NCBI GenBank assembly: GCA_965206975.1
Contig: OZ242253.1
Coordinates: 2,790,001-2,854,000, forward strand
DNA from: JAAXGI01 sp965206975
GTDB taxonomy: Bacteria > Gemmatimonadota > Gemmatimonadetes > Longimicrobiales > Gaopeijiaceae
DNA: 64,000 nucleotides
Reading direction: 5' to 3'
Under the pieces are notes generated by a model, which did not search any database, was not told where the DNA came from, and worked only from the letters and a program-made list of their open reading frames with translations. The translations under genes were made by a program, and so were the position numbers. Shown one piece after another: positions 8,805 to 17,034 of the stretch. The first letter of the stretch is position 1, and each line of letters begins with the position of its first letter.

Positions 8805-9004
8805 TCTATGACTCCCCGTGTCTCATCGCTGTTGACAGGTTCCGAGGGGACGTCCCAAGAGGTCCACCCAAGTACCAGAACAGGACGAGACATCGCCAAA
8901 GGATTCCTGGAGGACCCCGTGAAACTGTGGCTGGCATCGCTCGCGGCCAGCCGAGACACCGGGATTTCTGCACCAGTTCGTCCACCGCATCCACTGCCTC
9001 CGTC

Positions 9005-9142
9005 TTCCGCCGCTCATTTAAGGCGGGGGCGATCCGGCTGGTGCTCGACGAGGGCAAGACGGTCGTCCAGGTGGCCAGTGGGCTGGATCTGACGGAATCG
9101 GTGCTCCGGCCGTACCCCGAGCGTGCGAAAGCGGACCGGCGA
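9005..9142 (+). pseudogene. Relic of IS3-type transposase OrfA
   Basis: A short stretch reads RRSFKAGAIRLVLDEGKTV then VASGLDLTESVLR and ERAKADR. This is the standard IS3 OrfA N-terminal helix-turn-helix (R-x-F-x-x-x-F-K-x-x-A-v-x-L-v-x-x-x-G). There is no proper start, the expected NW after the helix is PY, and the frame loses similarity after about 45 residues. It is a broken copy of an element different from the intact one next door. Confidence 0.65.
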
Positions 9143-9182
9143 AGCGCCCGTTTATGGTTCCGTTTCTGCCGATAAAGTTGAA

Positions 9183-9202
9183 CCCAGAAGGGGTTTTCTG
9201 GG
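9183..9202 (+). promoter_or_regulatory. Leader stem-loop before YHS-like gene
   Basis: CCCAGAA - GGGGTT - TTCTGGG, a perfect 7-bp stem with a 6-nt loop about 35 bp upstream of the ATG at 9238. No T-run follows, so it is not an obvious terminator. Confidence 0.4.
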
Positions 9203-9237
9203 CAGGGCTGCAACCGCGAAAACGAAGGAAGGCAACA

Positions 9238-9426
9238 ATGTGCGCTCTCGATATTGCCGAGTGTACCAATGAGACCTGCCCCTGGTCCGGACAGCCGGTG
9301 CAGGCCGATTCGCTCACCAAAATTGACGGCCATGCCGTCGGGTTCTGCGATGCCGGTTGCCGCGACAAGTTCGAAAGCGCAGTCCGCCATTTCGAGGAGG
9401 CGAAGACGTCGCAAGCTGCCCGGTGA
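9238..9426 (+). CDS. YHS-like small metal-binding protein
   Basis: 62 residues, with ATG at 9238 preceded by AAGGAAGG. Sequence features: four cysteines in the pattern C-x5-CPWSGQPV and GFCDAGCRDKFESAV, plus a histidine-containing IDGHAVGFC. This is the YHS/TRASH-like layout (C-P-x-S-G-x-P-V ... G-x-x-V-g-F-C-n-x-x-C-r-d-k-F). Such peptides bind soft metals and often accompany redox or metal-handling enzymes. No partner gene is beside it; it sits between IS debris and an HU relic. A longer in-frame start at 9154 runs through the stem-loop and looks spurious. Confidence 0.75.
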   Translation: MCALDIAECTNETCPWSGQPVQADSLTKIDGHAVGFCDAGCRDKFESAVRHFEEAKTSQAAR

Positions 9427-9853
9427 CGCGCTGCCTAGTGGAAGCAGACCGGACGCTACCTCCGGCCCGCAGTGTTCATCTGCGACGATACCAGTCCGAT
9501 AAATTATACGTCATAACTCTATATGCCATAACTAGTTATGGTGTCGCGTGCTCTCCCGCGATCACCCTTTGCGCGGCGGGTAGCGGAATCCCATGGAGCA
9601 GCCCCGTTCGCCGTTCGGTCGTTCGGCCGTCCCGTGGGACCCGGCCTCGTCCCATAGCGACTCCCGGCAATTCAAGTTCGACGGCGTCCGCATCTCGGGG
9701 GATGAGGCACGCCTCTCGAAATGGGCTGGCCCGTGGGGCGGCTGTCCAGTGAACCAACCGGCAACTCGAAAGCCGCGACCGCCTCGCGCGTGCCCGCAAA
9801 GTCATCATAATGAAGCGACGGGACTTGGCCACACTTCTGGCGAGGAGAAGAGG
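9427..9853. other. Intergenic region between YHS-like gene and HU relic
   Basis: No recognised gene. An AT-rich island at about 9500-9545 stands out against the GC-rich background and carries a perfect palindrome. Frames crossing the region on either strand lack family motifs. The minus-strand frame at 9536-10420 is the antisense of the HU relic. Confidence 0.4.
9526..9541. promoter_or_regulatory. 16-bp perfect palindrome, operator-like
   Basis: CCATAACTAGTTATGG is self-complementary over 16 bp. A further ATAACT half-site lies at 9513-9518. It is in the AT-rich patch upstream of the HU relic, so it may be the former promoter/operator of that gene. Confidence 0.4.
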
Positions 9854-10187
9854 ATGACCTAAGCCGACCTCGTTGAGCAGGCCGCCGATGCGGTCGGACC
9901 GCGAGTCCCCAAGAGGGACTGCGGGCTGGTGGTCGACGCCTTCCCTCGACGCTGTGAAAGACGCGCTGGCGGGCGGCGACCACATCGAGCTCCGGGGCTT
10001 CGGCACCTTTAAGCTGCGGCACCGCAAGGCCCGCACGGGCCGCAACCCCAAGACCGGAGAGCCGGTCGAGGTTCCGCCCCGCGATGTGCCGGTCTTCGAA
10101 CCTTCGAGGCACCTCCGCCGCAGGGTGGACCGAGGCCACGGCTCGTCCGTCACGGGGGAGCCCTTGGAGGCCGTCGGCAAGCCGTAG
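9854..10187 (+). pseudogene. Decayed HU/IHF-family DNA-binding protein gene
   Basis: Starting from ATG at 9854 (GAGGAGAAGAGG just before) the frame reads M-T-stop-ADLVEQAADAVGPRV..., where homologues have Lys at codon 3, so there is an early TAA. The frame then shifts in the run of three C at 9943-9945 (TTCCCTCGAC; one extra C). After the shift the sequence is clearly HU: LDAVKDALAGGDHIELRGFG, TFKLRHRKARTGRNPKTGEP and VPVFEPSRHLRRRV, with the G-x-F-G-x-F-x-x-x and RNP-x-TG-E signatures. Two independent lesions make it a pseudogene unless sequencing errors are involved. Confidence 0.8.
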
Positions 10188-10243
10188 CCTGCCCGCCACG
10201 ACCGCGTCGCTGGCCGCGGGTGCAAGCGCTGGCTCACGCCCCT

Positions 10244-10325
10244 TAAGGTGCGTAAGCCAGCCCACGCAATGTCAAACATTGCGGTCTGGCCAAGGGGGAC
10301 GCTACGCCCCCCTTCGAACCCCCGG
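10244..10325 (+). repeat. Two-hairpin structured element, copy L
   Basis: Begins with TAAGGTGCGTAAGCCAG (identical over 17 nt to copy R). Then an outer stem GCCAG/CTGGC encloses an inner stem CGCAATGT-CAA-ACATTGCG, followed by a GC hairpin GGGGG-ACGCTACG-CCCCC and TTCGAACCCCCGG. It lies 57 nt downstream of the HU relic on the same strand. The inner stem differs completely in sequence from copy R yet pairs fully, which argues for selection on structure (RNA or single-stranded DNA). Confidence 0.7.
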
Positions 10326-10823
10326 CTTCCCCCGCCGCTGCCGGGCGAGGGGCACCGCCCCCCGAACGGGATCGCGTGGCGGCGTTCGACGCGGCGACCG
10401 GCGCGGACGCCCCGGACCACCGGGCGGGTTACGCCGTGTCCCCGACGGTCTATCCCCGCCCACGCGGGGAAGCCACACTGCGCCGCCGGCCTACCCCTCC
10501 GGGCTGACGTAGGGGATCGGCGCAGTCCGGGGCGCCACCCCTGGGTGCTGGCGACCTGGGTCGGCGCGCGGCCATCCGTCCCGTTTGATCTCCCGGGACA
10601 ACCGGTCGTAGGCTCCCATGAACGTCAGAATCCGGTCGGCCAGCGTCGGTGATCGGTCAAGCTTCAACACTAGGTTCCGAGCGCCCGTCACTTGCCGGCC
10701 AAACGTCGTCGGCTTCGGGGCCCCATCGGCTCGAAAATTAGCGCGTGCAGCTTTCGTCCAGCAACCCGAAGGTCACATAGGAGATGAACCGCTAGTAAAG
10801 CGGTGGAGCGCGAGAGATCATGC
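10326..10823. other. Intergenic region with an isolated CRISPR-like repeat
   Basis: No convincing gene. Short minus-strand frames (10491-10691, 10688-10936) have no motif. It holds one CRISPR-repeat-like palindrome (10446-10475) and runs to the 3' end of the interrupted lipoprotein gene. Confidence 0.4.
10446..10475 (-). repeat. Solitary type I-E CRISPR-repeat-like sequence
   Basis: Read on the minus strand it is GTGGC, TTCCCCGCG, TGG, GCGGGGATAGACCG. This closely follows the I-E repeat pattern (T-T-C-C-C-C-G-C-G-n-n-n-G-C-G-G-G-G-A-T-n-n-A-C-C-G) with a 7-bp CCCCGC-type stem. No second copy at a 60-61-nt step and no cas gene are present, so it is at best an orphan remnant. Confidence 0.35.
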
Positions 10824-13010
10824 TCACCTGCTCGGCAGTCCGCGTATGATCTCCACTTGGGCGTTCGCCGGCATGGCCACCGGAAGCGGTCCATCAGACC
10901 AGTCACGCGCGATGGTTCGTACCTGGCCCGTGGCACGGTCGACGATCATGGCTGCCCGCCCACCAGTGTTGCGGTCGAGGGTGGTCGAGCCCTCGGGGCC
11001 GGTCAGAGTGACGCGGTCCAAGTCCTCGGTCCACTCAGGCTCGAAGGGTACGGCAAACAGGAAGTTGCTTCCCGCATCGTCGAGTTTGTCCGGCGTGAAG
11101 CTGAACGAAAACAGGCGCCGTCCCTGCGAATCGAGACCCGTCAACTGGTAGGGACCGGACACCTCTGAGAGTTTTATTCGTGCGTCATGCACGAACGCGG
11201 GTTCGAGCCGCAGGCCGCCATCCCGGACGCCTCCCCACAGCAGCAACGTGGTTGTTTGCGACGCCATGGGGGGTTGCAAGGTCACCAGGGAGGATGCTAA
11301 CCGGAACGTCAAAGCCTTGGTGAAGTTGTAGTCGCTGATCCATCTGGGAGAGCAGGCCGACATGAGGTCCTTATAGCTTTCAGGAGGGAACAATCTGCCG
11401 AATTCCGTTGGCCCGTCGCCGTGTATGAACCTGTGTCCCCAGATTCCGATGGAGCCGTCGGCGTAGGGGAAGTTCGGGTCGGCGGAGTCCGTGGTACCGC
11501 ACGGCGCACGCCTCAAGCTCAGGTTGTGGCCAAGCCCTTGGGCAAAATATTCTCTTGAGATTGTCCCGTAAGATCTTGATGCGGCGACGTGTCCGGGTCG
11601 ATAGGAAATGCTAATGGGCCAGTCTCCGGATCCTCCGGACCTCACAGTGTTGGGGGTCACGAAAATCCTGTGGTAGTATTCATCCCCGCCAGCTTCCAGA
11701 TGCCTCAGCATCGCGAGCTCGCGACCAATTTGTTGGATGCCGCTCTCCATTGTGTCGGCAAGTGTGTAATAGGGATCCCGGAGCTTCACGTTCAGATCGC
11801 CGATGGGTAGAACGTCTCGGGTGTAGCGAAGTACTCCGTCGGAGTTCGTGACGAGGTCACGTGCGACATCCTCAACCTGTGCGTTGGTCGTCCGGTTGAC
11901 CTCCGTTTGGTATAGCACCGGAACAATCGTCAGGTGCATCGGCGGAACGTCTCGCACATCGAGAGGAAGCCGCCCCGACTCAGGGAAACGGCTACGGCTT
12001 CCCGGGTTCAAGGGCAGGGTCCCGTCGGGGTCCAACTCCACGACCATCTCGAGACCGGGTTGCAGGACGTGGCCCGGAATCCTCGCGTTGAAGGACTGGC
12101 CAAGGCGGCCTTCGTCCACCTCGATAGGAATAATGCCCGAGGCAGGAGGCGCCAAGGTGGCCTGGTAGATCTCCCTACCATGGACAAAGAAGGTGGCCTG
12201 CCCCCCAAGTCTGAGACTGTAGTGTTCGTCAGCGGTTGGCAACACGCGAAGCAGTGCCTGACGGCCTGCGATAAGCGGGACGCCGCCATCCAGGTTCTGG
12301 GCACCCTGGGTCAGGTAAGCCGCAGGAACCGATAGTGTAACGGTCCTCGGGTTAGCCACAATCAACGGACCACCCGCGACGATGTAGAACCCCACGCAGC
12401 TGCCCTCACACACGGTCGGTATTGGGCCACTGCTAACCGAGACCGCACCGGCCCCGCCGGACGTTAGTGTGGCCCTCGTACTCACCATGGTGCCAGCCGC
12501 AAGTAAAACACTTGAGGTCGAAAGCGTACCTCCTCGTGCCGATAATGGGATCGTCATCGCAAACGGTGCACCTTCCGTGAGTCTGACCTCCAGTGTCACC
12601 GGACCCGGTGACGTTGGATCGTCGCTGTCGGTTCGGGCCAGCTCCAGCGTTAGCGCAAACGGCGAGCCAGGATTGCCGTGCAAATAGAGCGATGCCATAC
12701 TGGAGAGACCGGAGAACATGCCCGGTGGCAACTCTCTGAGTTGGTTATTTTCCAAACTCAGGCTGTACAGGCTAGAGAGGACGGAGAAGACGTCCGGCGG
12801 CAACTCCGTGAGTTGGTTCTCGCTCAAACTCAGGCGGTACAGGCTGGAAAGACCGGAGAAGATGCCCGGCGGCAACTCCGTGAGTTGTTGATTGCCCAGA
12901 AACAGATCTACCAAGCCGGAGAGGCCGGAAAAGTCCCCTTCGCGCAGAGCGGCTATTTCCCCTACGGCGGCTCTGCCGGGGTGCAGGAACATGCTCCGAA
13001 TGCCGGCTAG
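10824..13010 (-). pseudogene. C-terminal half of IS-interrupted LRR/metalloprotease-like lipoprotein
   Basis: After the IS junction the protein reads AGIRSMFLHPGRAAVGE, then about four leucine-rich repeats of the type LTELPPGIFSGLSSLYRLSL, then a beta-rich region, then a metalloprotease-like domain ending at 10824. Intact relatives, as I recall the family, carry a zinc site HELGHNLSLRH-APC. Here it is AQGLGHNLSLRRAPC, so first His, Glu and third His are replaced by Gln, Gly and Arg. Downstream SDGS-like YADGSIGIWG and DLMSACSPRWISDYNFTKA keep the family layout. Joined across the IS with one CTAG copy this continues the frame of 14631-15492 without a shift. Lacking its own start and export signal, it is probably not expressed. 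Confidence 0.85.
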
Positions 13011-14630
13011 GAGTCTGCGCCGCAGAACCTTGCGGCTATCTTTGGTGGCAGGGCATTGGGGAGGTTTGCGGCACACGGAGGGGGGTCAATGGGAACGACG
13101 TTTCGACCGTACGATCCGGAGCAGATGTTGCTGCTGCCTCCGGATCTTCGGGAGTGGGTGTCGGAGGGTCATTTGGCGCAGCATGTGAGCGACCTGGCGG
13201 ACGCGGTGGATCTGGGCGCGTTCTACGGGCGGGGTACCGGGGGGACGGGCGGCGCAACTCGCCGTACGACCCGCGGACGATGGTGAAGGTGCTGATCTAC
13301 GCGTATGCGACGGGCACCTTCTCGTCGCGCAAGATGGCGAGGAAGCTGGAGGAGGATGTTGCGTTTCGGATGCTGGCGGCGGGGAACTTCCCGAAGCACC
13401 GGACGCTGTGCGAGTTCCGCAGGCGCCATCTCGGGGATTTCCGGGCGGTGTTCGTGGAGGTGGTGATGCTCGCGCGGGCCTTGGGGCTGGCGGGGCTTGG
13501 CAGGGTGTCGGTGGACGGGACGAAGGTTCGGGCGAAGGCGAGCAAGCGCAAGGCGATGAGCTACGGCCGGATGGTCAAGGAGGAGGCTGGGCTGGAGGCG
13601 GAGATCCGGGGGCTGAGAGGGGAGATCAAGGGGTTGCTGGAGAAAGCCGAGGCGGTGGACGAAGCGGAAGACGAGCGCTACGGGGAGGAAGCTTGCGGAG
13701 ACGAGGTGCCGGAGGAGCTCAGGCGGCGCGAGGACCGGCTGGCGGCGATCCGGGAGGCGAAGGCGCGCCTGGAAGCCGAGCAGAGAGCGGCGGACGACGC
13801 ACGGGGCCGCAAGCCGGGGCAGACGCGCAACCCGAAGGGCGGCAGGCCCTACAAGCGGGAGTACGGAGAGCCGGACGAGGCGGCGCAGAGCAACTTCACG
13901 GACCCTGAGAGCCGGATCATGAAGACGAGTTCGGAGGGGTTCCAGCAGTGCTACAACGCACAGGCGGTCGTGGAGGGGGAGAACCAGCTGGTGGTCGGGG
14001 CCGAGGTGACGGACAACGCGAGCGACCAGGGCCAGCTGGTGCCCATGGTCGACGCGGTGGCGCAAGCGTACGGCGAGACGCCGGCGCAGGTGCTGGCGGA
14101 CACGGGCTATTGCAACGAGCGGGATCTCGAGGAACTGGAAGAGCGAGACATCGATGGGTATGTGGCGCTGGCCCGGGAGGGCAAGGCCGCCCCCACGGTT
14201 GACAAGGAGGAATATCCGGCGAAAGCCCGCATGGCCGAGAAGCTGGCGAGCGAAGATGGTCGAAGACGCTACGCACGGCGAAAGTGGCAGGCCGAAGCGC
14301 CCATCGGCTGGATCAAGGAGGTGATGGGCTTTCGACGATTCAGCTTCCGGGGCCTCGAGAAGGTCCGGGCCGGAGTGGACCCTCGTGTGCCTGGCACTCA
14401 ATGTGAAGCGGCTGCACACCCTTCAGGCGGCATGACTGCACGAGGGTTCACCCCCGCATCTGCCGGCGCGAGGGCTCTCGTAGCTCTCTTGCCCCCCCAA
14501 CGCATCCATTCCGCTCTCCCGATCCGTCGCAGACACAAGTCCTCAACCTCCCAATCACCCGGATCCGCCTCGCCGCGGACGGCTCCATGACCATTCGGCT
14601 CAGTCAGCTGTGCTTCTGCGGCGCAGACTC
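13011..14630 (+). mobile_element. IS1182-type (IS5 superfamily) insertion sequence
   Basis: 1620-bp element with perfect 17-bp terminal inverted repeats GAGTCTGCGCCGCAGAA (13011-13027 and, inverted, 14614-14630). It is flanked on both sides by CTAG (13007-13010 and 14631-14634), a 4-bp target duplication. It carries one transposase gene, now frameshifted twice. It is inserted in the minus-strand surface lipoprotein gene; removing it with one CTAG restores that frame. Confidence 0.92.
13089..14435 (+). pseudogene. IS1182-type transposase, two frameshifts
   Basis: The gene starts at ATG 13089 (GGAGGGGGG upstream) with TTFRPYDPEQMLLLPPDLRE and runs to FYGRG near 13232. There the frame moves to GDGRRNSPYDPRTMVKVLIY, so bases are gained or lost at the G run 13231-13234. 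The DDE residues are present: D in VSVDGTKVRAKASKRKAMSY, D in EVTDNASDQGQL with ADTGYCNERDLEEL, and E in PIGWIKEVMGFRRFSFRG. A second extra G at 14372-14373 shifts the end; correcting it yields the normal tail WTLVCLALNVKRLHTLQAA and a TGA at 14435. The element is therefore probably immobile on its own. Confidence 0.88.
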
Positions 14631-15492
14631 CTAGAGGCCGGTCCTCGGTATCCGTGCAGGTGGAAACCTCGGCCAGCCTCATGATTTCGTCGCGGACCTG
14701 TTGCGTGCGGTCGCACACGCCTTCCTCGATCGTTAGCACGGCGGAAGTCACCGAACCAAGCTCGTACCCGGTCCCCGCCGCTGGCTCATCCAGCGTCACG
14801 GTAAAGACTTCACGCACCGGCTCGATATTGTCGTCGTCGTGGATCGGGATCTCGATCACCGCTTCATTCGACTCGGTTCCGATCTCGAGCACGCCCATCG
14901 CAACGTCGGCGTAGTCCAAGGCGTCGGCGTCGGCGGTTCCCGGATCGGCGTCTACTCCGAGCGTGTAGCTCACCGTGATAGGGGATTCCCGGGGTGGAAG
15001 GACCAACTCAGGCGGCGTAAGCACGACCTCCAAGATGGCCACCCCACCCTCCGGTGACGCCGCCGCGCTCACGGACAGGCTCGCCTGCGGTCTTGGCCAC
15101 TCCACGGTCACCTCGAAGCTCTGCTGGGCCGACAGGCCTTCTGGGTCGGTGGCCGTCACTGTGACCGTCGCCGTGCCCGCCGCCACCCCGGTTACCGTCA
15201 CTGTGCTCCCGGAGGCCGAGACTGTGGACACTTCCTCGTCCGAACTCGTGGCGGCGTAGCTCAGCGCATCGCCATCCGGGTCGCTGAAGTACGACGACAC
15301 ATCCACGCTCTCCGTGTCGCCCCCGGTCAGGGTCAGGCCCGGGATCGTACCTGCCGCCTCCGGTGCTCGGTTGGGGACCGTCACCGGCGGCCGGTTGGAT
15401 GGCCCGGTGGCTCCGTCCCCGCAAGCGGCGGCCAAGGCAACGACCGCTAATGCCGCTGATACGCGCCGGATGATGATTCGGTGACGACTCAT
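14631..15492 (-). pseudogene. N-terminal half of IS-interrupted surface lipoprotein (Ig-like, Calx-beta)
   Basis: Starts at ATG 15492 with a lipoprotein signal (SAALAVVALAAAC, lipobox before the Cys). Domains in order: an Ig/cadherin-like repeat (RAPEAAGTIPGLTLTGGDTE then YFSDPDGDALSYAATSSDEE, ATVTVTATDPEGLSAQQSFE) and a Calx-beta domain (AILEVVLTPPELVLPP, ending EPVREVFTVTLDEPAAGTGY). It finishes with GVCDRTQQVRDEIMRLAEVS, the usual linker into leucine-rich repeats. The open frame continues into the IS to 14398, adding foreign residues. If translated it would give an anchored protein without the LRR and protease parts. Together with 10824-13010 it formed a 1014-residue protein. Confidence 0.85.
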
Positions 15493-15687
15493 CTGATTCT
15501 CTCCCCAGGACCGGATGAAGCGGCAACGGGTCGAGTACGACCTGTCCCTTTTTACCGTAGCTGGATCGAGCGCAGCGTGGCGCCATCAACATTGAGGGGT
15601 TTCAGGTCATCCGCGGTGGCGATTCAACCAGCCCGGCTTACGGCAAGGTGCCAACCGAGCCCGCGAACCCCGCCGGAGCGCGGGCCT

Positions 15688-15768
15688 CCGGGGGATCGAA
15701 GGGGGGGCGAAGCGCCCCCCTCGCCAGCCCCTTTGTGGGTACAAGGGGTATCTGGCTTACGCACCTTA
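15688..15768 (-). repeat. Two-hairpin structured element, copy R
   Basis: On the minus strand: TAAGGTGCGTAAGCCAG, then an inner stem CCCCTTGT-ACCC-ACAAAGGGG (one bulged A) closed by GCCAG/CTGGC, then the GC hairpin GGGGGGCG-CTT-CGCCCCCC and TTCGATCCCCCGG. It begins 37 nt after the integrase stop on the same strand. The flanks and second hairpin match copy L; the inner stem keeps length and pairing with different sequence. Confidence 0.7.
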
Positions 15769-15804
15769 GTCCGTGTCTGCGGTGCCGTGATGGCGGGCTG
15801 CCAG

Positions 15805-17034
15805 CTATGGCTTGCGACTTCCACCGGCGAGGTACGCAGCCCAATCGTCCATCAGTCGGCGTCGGCGCTCGAACAGGTCCGTGCGCCGGTACGCTGCCTC
15901 GATCGGGTTACGGACCTTGTGTGCCAGCGCAGCCTCCGCCACCTCGCGGGGATGGTCCGTATCTTCGGCCGCCCAGTCGCGGAAGCTCGACCGGAAGCCG
16001 TGCGGCACGGCCCCAACCTTCAGCTCCCCGAGCAGTTCCGACAGCGCCGTGCTCCCGAGTGGCTTCCCGCCGACGCTCGGAAACACGAAAGGGCTGCTGC
16101 GACCGAGCATCCGCGCTTCCTCGAGGATCTCCGAAGCACGACGACACAGCGGGACCCGATGCTCGCGGTTCCCCTTCGTGCGCAGGGCCGGGATGGTCCA
16201 CACGCCCTCGTCCCGGTCGATCTCCGTCCAGACCGCCCCGCGGACCTCGCCGGAGCGTACCGTCGTCAGCACCAGCAGCTCGAAGGCCAGCTTCACGACC
16301 GGCCGCCCGTTCGACGCCCGCACCGTCTCGATCGCGGACGCTACCTCGCGGTGCGGCAACGCCCGCATGTGCCGAACAAGCCCCCCCTGCGCTCCGAGGA
16401 CAGGACCGATCCGGTCGCACGGGTTGTCGGCCCGAAGCTCCATCGCCACGGCCCACTCCAACACAGCGCGGATGCGCTGGCGCAACTTCCGGGCTGTGGC
16501 CGCCTTCTCGTGCCAGATCGGTGCGAGAATCCCGATCACGTCGGCGCTCGTAACCTCCGCAATCGGCATCTTCCCGATGCGAGGGAAGGCGTAGCGCTCC
16601 AGGCTCTTCAGCCAGAGCTCGGCATGCTGGGAGGAGCGCCAGCCCGGCCGCAGCTGGTTCCAGACCTGCCGGGTCGCGTCCGCGAAGGTGGACATCGACT
16701 CGGCCCGTCGCTTCTCCGAGAGGGGATCGCCCTCCTCGCGGGCCAGCTTGCGGTTCGCGAACGCCTTCTCTCTGGCTTCCTTCAGCGAGACCAGGGGGAA
16801 TCCGCCGAGCCCAAGCTCGGTTCGGCGGCCACGGATCGTGAGGCGCTGGATCCAGCCCCGGCTGCCCGTGGGCCGGACATCGAGATAGAGGCCCTGGCCG
16901 TCACAATAGCGTCCGGCCTGGCTCACGTTGCGGACGAAGGCAGGCGTCAGGGCGTTGTTGGGATGCCGGCCGCTCGGCTTGCGTTGCGGAGGTCGTTGGA
17001 GGAGTGGCATACCTACCAATATATCCGCCACCAT
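15805..17034 (-). CDS. Tyrosine-type site-specific integrase (DUF4102 family), first
   Basis: 409 residues. The N-terminal arm-binding DUF4102 domain is seen in GRYCDGQGLYLDVRPTGSRG and GRRTELGLGGFPLVSLKEAR, followed by a core-binding SAM-like region and the catalytic domain. Active-site residues: Arg in TTVRSGEVRGAVW, Lys in LRTKGNREHRVPL, H-x-x-R in VPHGFRSSFRDWA, His in ALAHKVRN and Tyr in IEAAYRRTDLFERR. All are intact. It catalyses integration/excision of a genomic island or prophage. The frame starts at 17034 but an internal ATG (MPLLQ, about 17010) after GGTAGGT is equally plausible. No tRNA gene adjoins it in the window. The 3' flank carries structured copy R. Confidence 0.9.
   Translation of the reverse strand: MVADILVGMPLLQRPPQRKPSGRHPNNALTPAFVRNVSQAGRYCDGQGLYLDVRPTGSRGWIQRLTIRGRRTELGLGGFPLVSLKEAREKAFANRKLAREEGDPLSEKRRAESMSTFADATRQVWNQLRPGWRSSQHAELWLKSLERYAFPRIGKMPIAEVTSADVIGILAPIWHEKAATARKLRQRIRAVLEWAVAMELRADNPCDRIGPVLGAQGGLVRHMRALPHREVASAIETVRASNGRPVVKLAFELLVLTTVRSGEVRGAVWTEIDRDEGVWTIPALRTKGNREHRVPLCRRASEILEEARMLGRSSPFVFPSVGGKPLGSTALSELLGELKVGAVPHGFRSSFRDWAAEDTDHPREVAEAALAHKVRNPIEAAYRRTDLFERRRRLMDDWAAYLAGGSRKP

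Larger units (their letters stand above)
7252..8837 (+). mobile_element. IS3-family insertion sequence
   Basis: A two-gene element (OrfA 7336-7803, OrfB 7803-8804) bounded by imperfect terminal inverted repeats. The left end is TGCCAATATCAGTGGGACAC; the reverse complement of the right end is TGTCAACAGCGATGAGACAC, matching at about 14 of 20 positions and starting with the TG typical of IS3 ends. No clear target duplication flanks these ends, so the insertion is old or the exact termini are slightly misplaced. Total size about 1.59 kb. Confidence 0.65.

Noticed and set aside
10244..10325. Copy L as an intrinsic terminator only
   Set aside because: No U-run, a conserved 17-nt lead sequence and an extra covarying stem go beyond a simple terminator.
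9536..10420. 294-codon minus-strand open frame
   Set aside because: Overlaps the HU relic antisense, Arg/Ser-rich, no motif.
10446..10475. Full CRISPR array
   Set aside because: Only one repeat-like unit; no second copy at spacer distance and no cas genes.
13223..14419. 398-codon minus-strand open frame inside the IS
   Set aside because: Antisense to the transposase, His/Arg/Leu-rich shadow.
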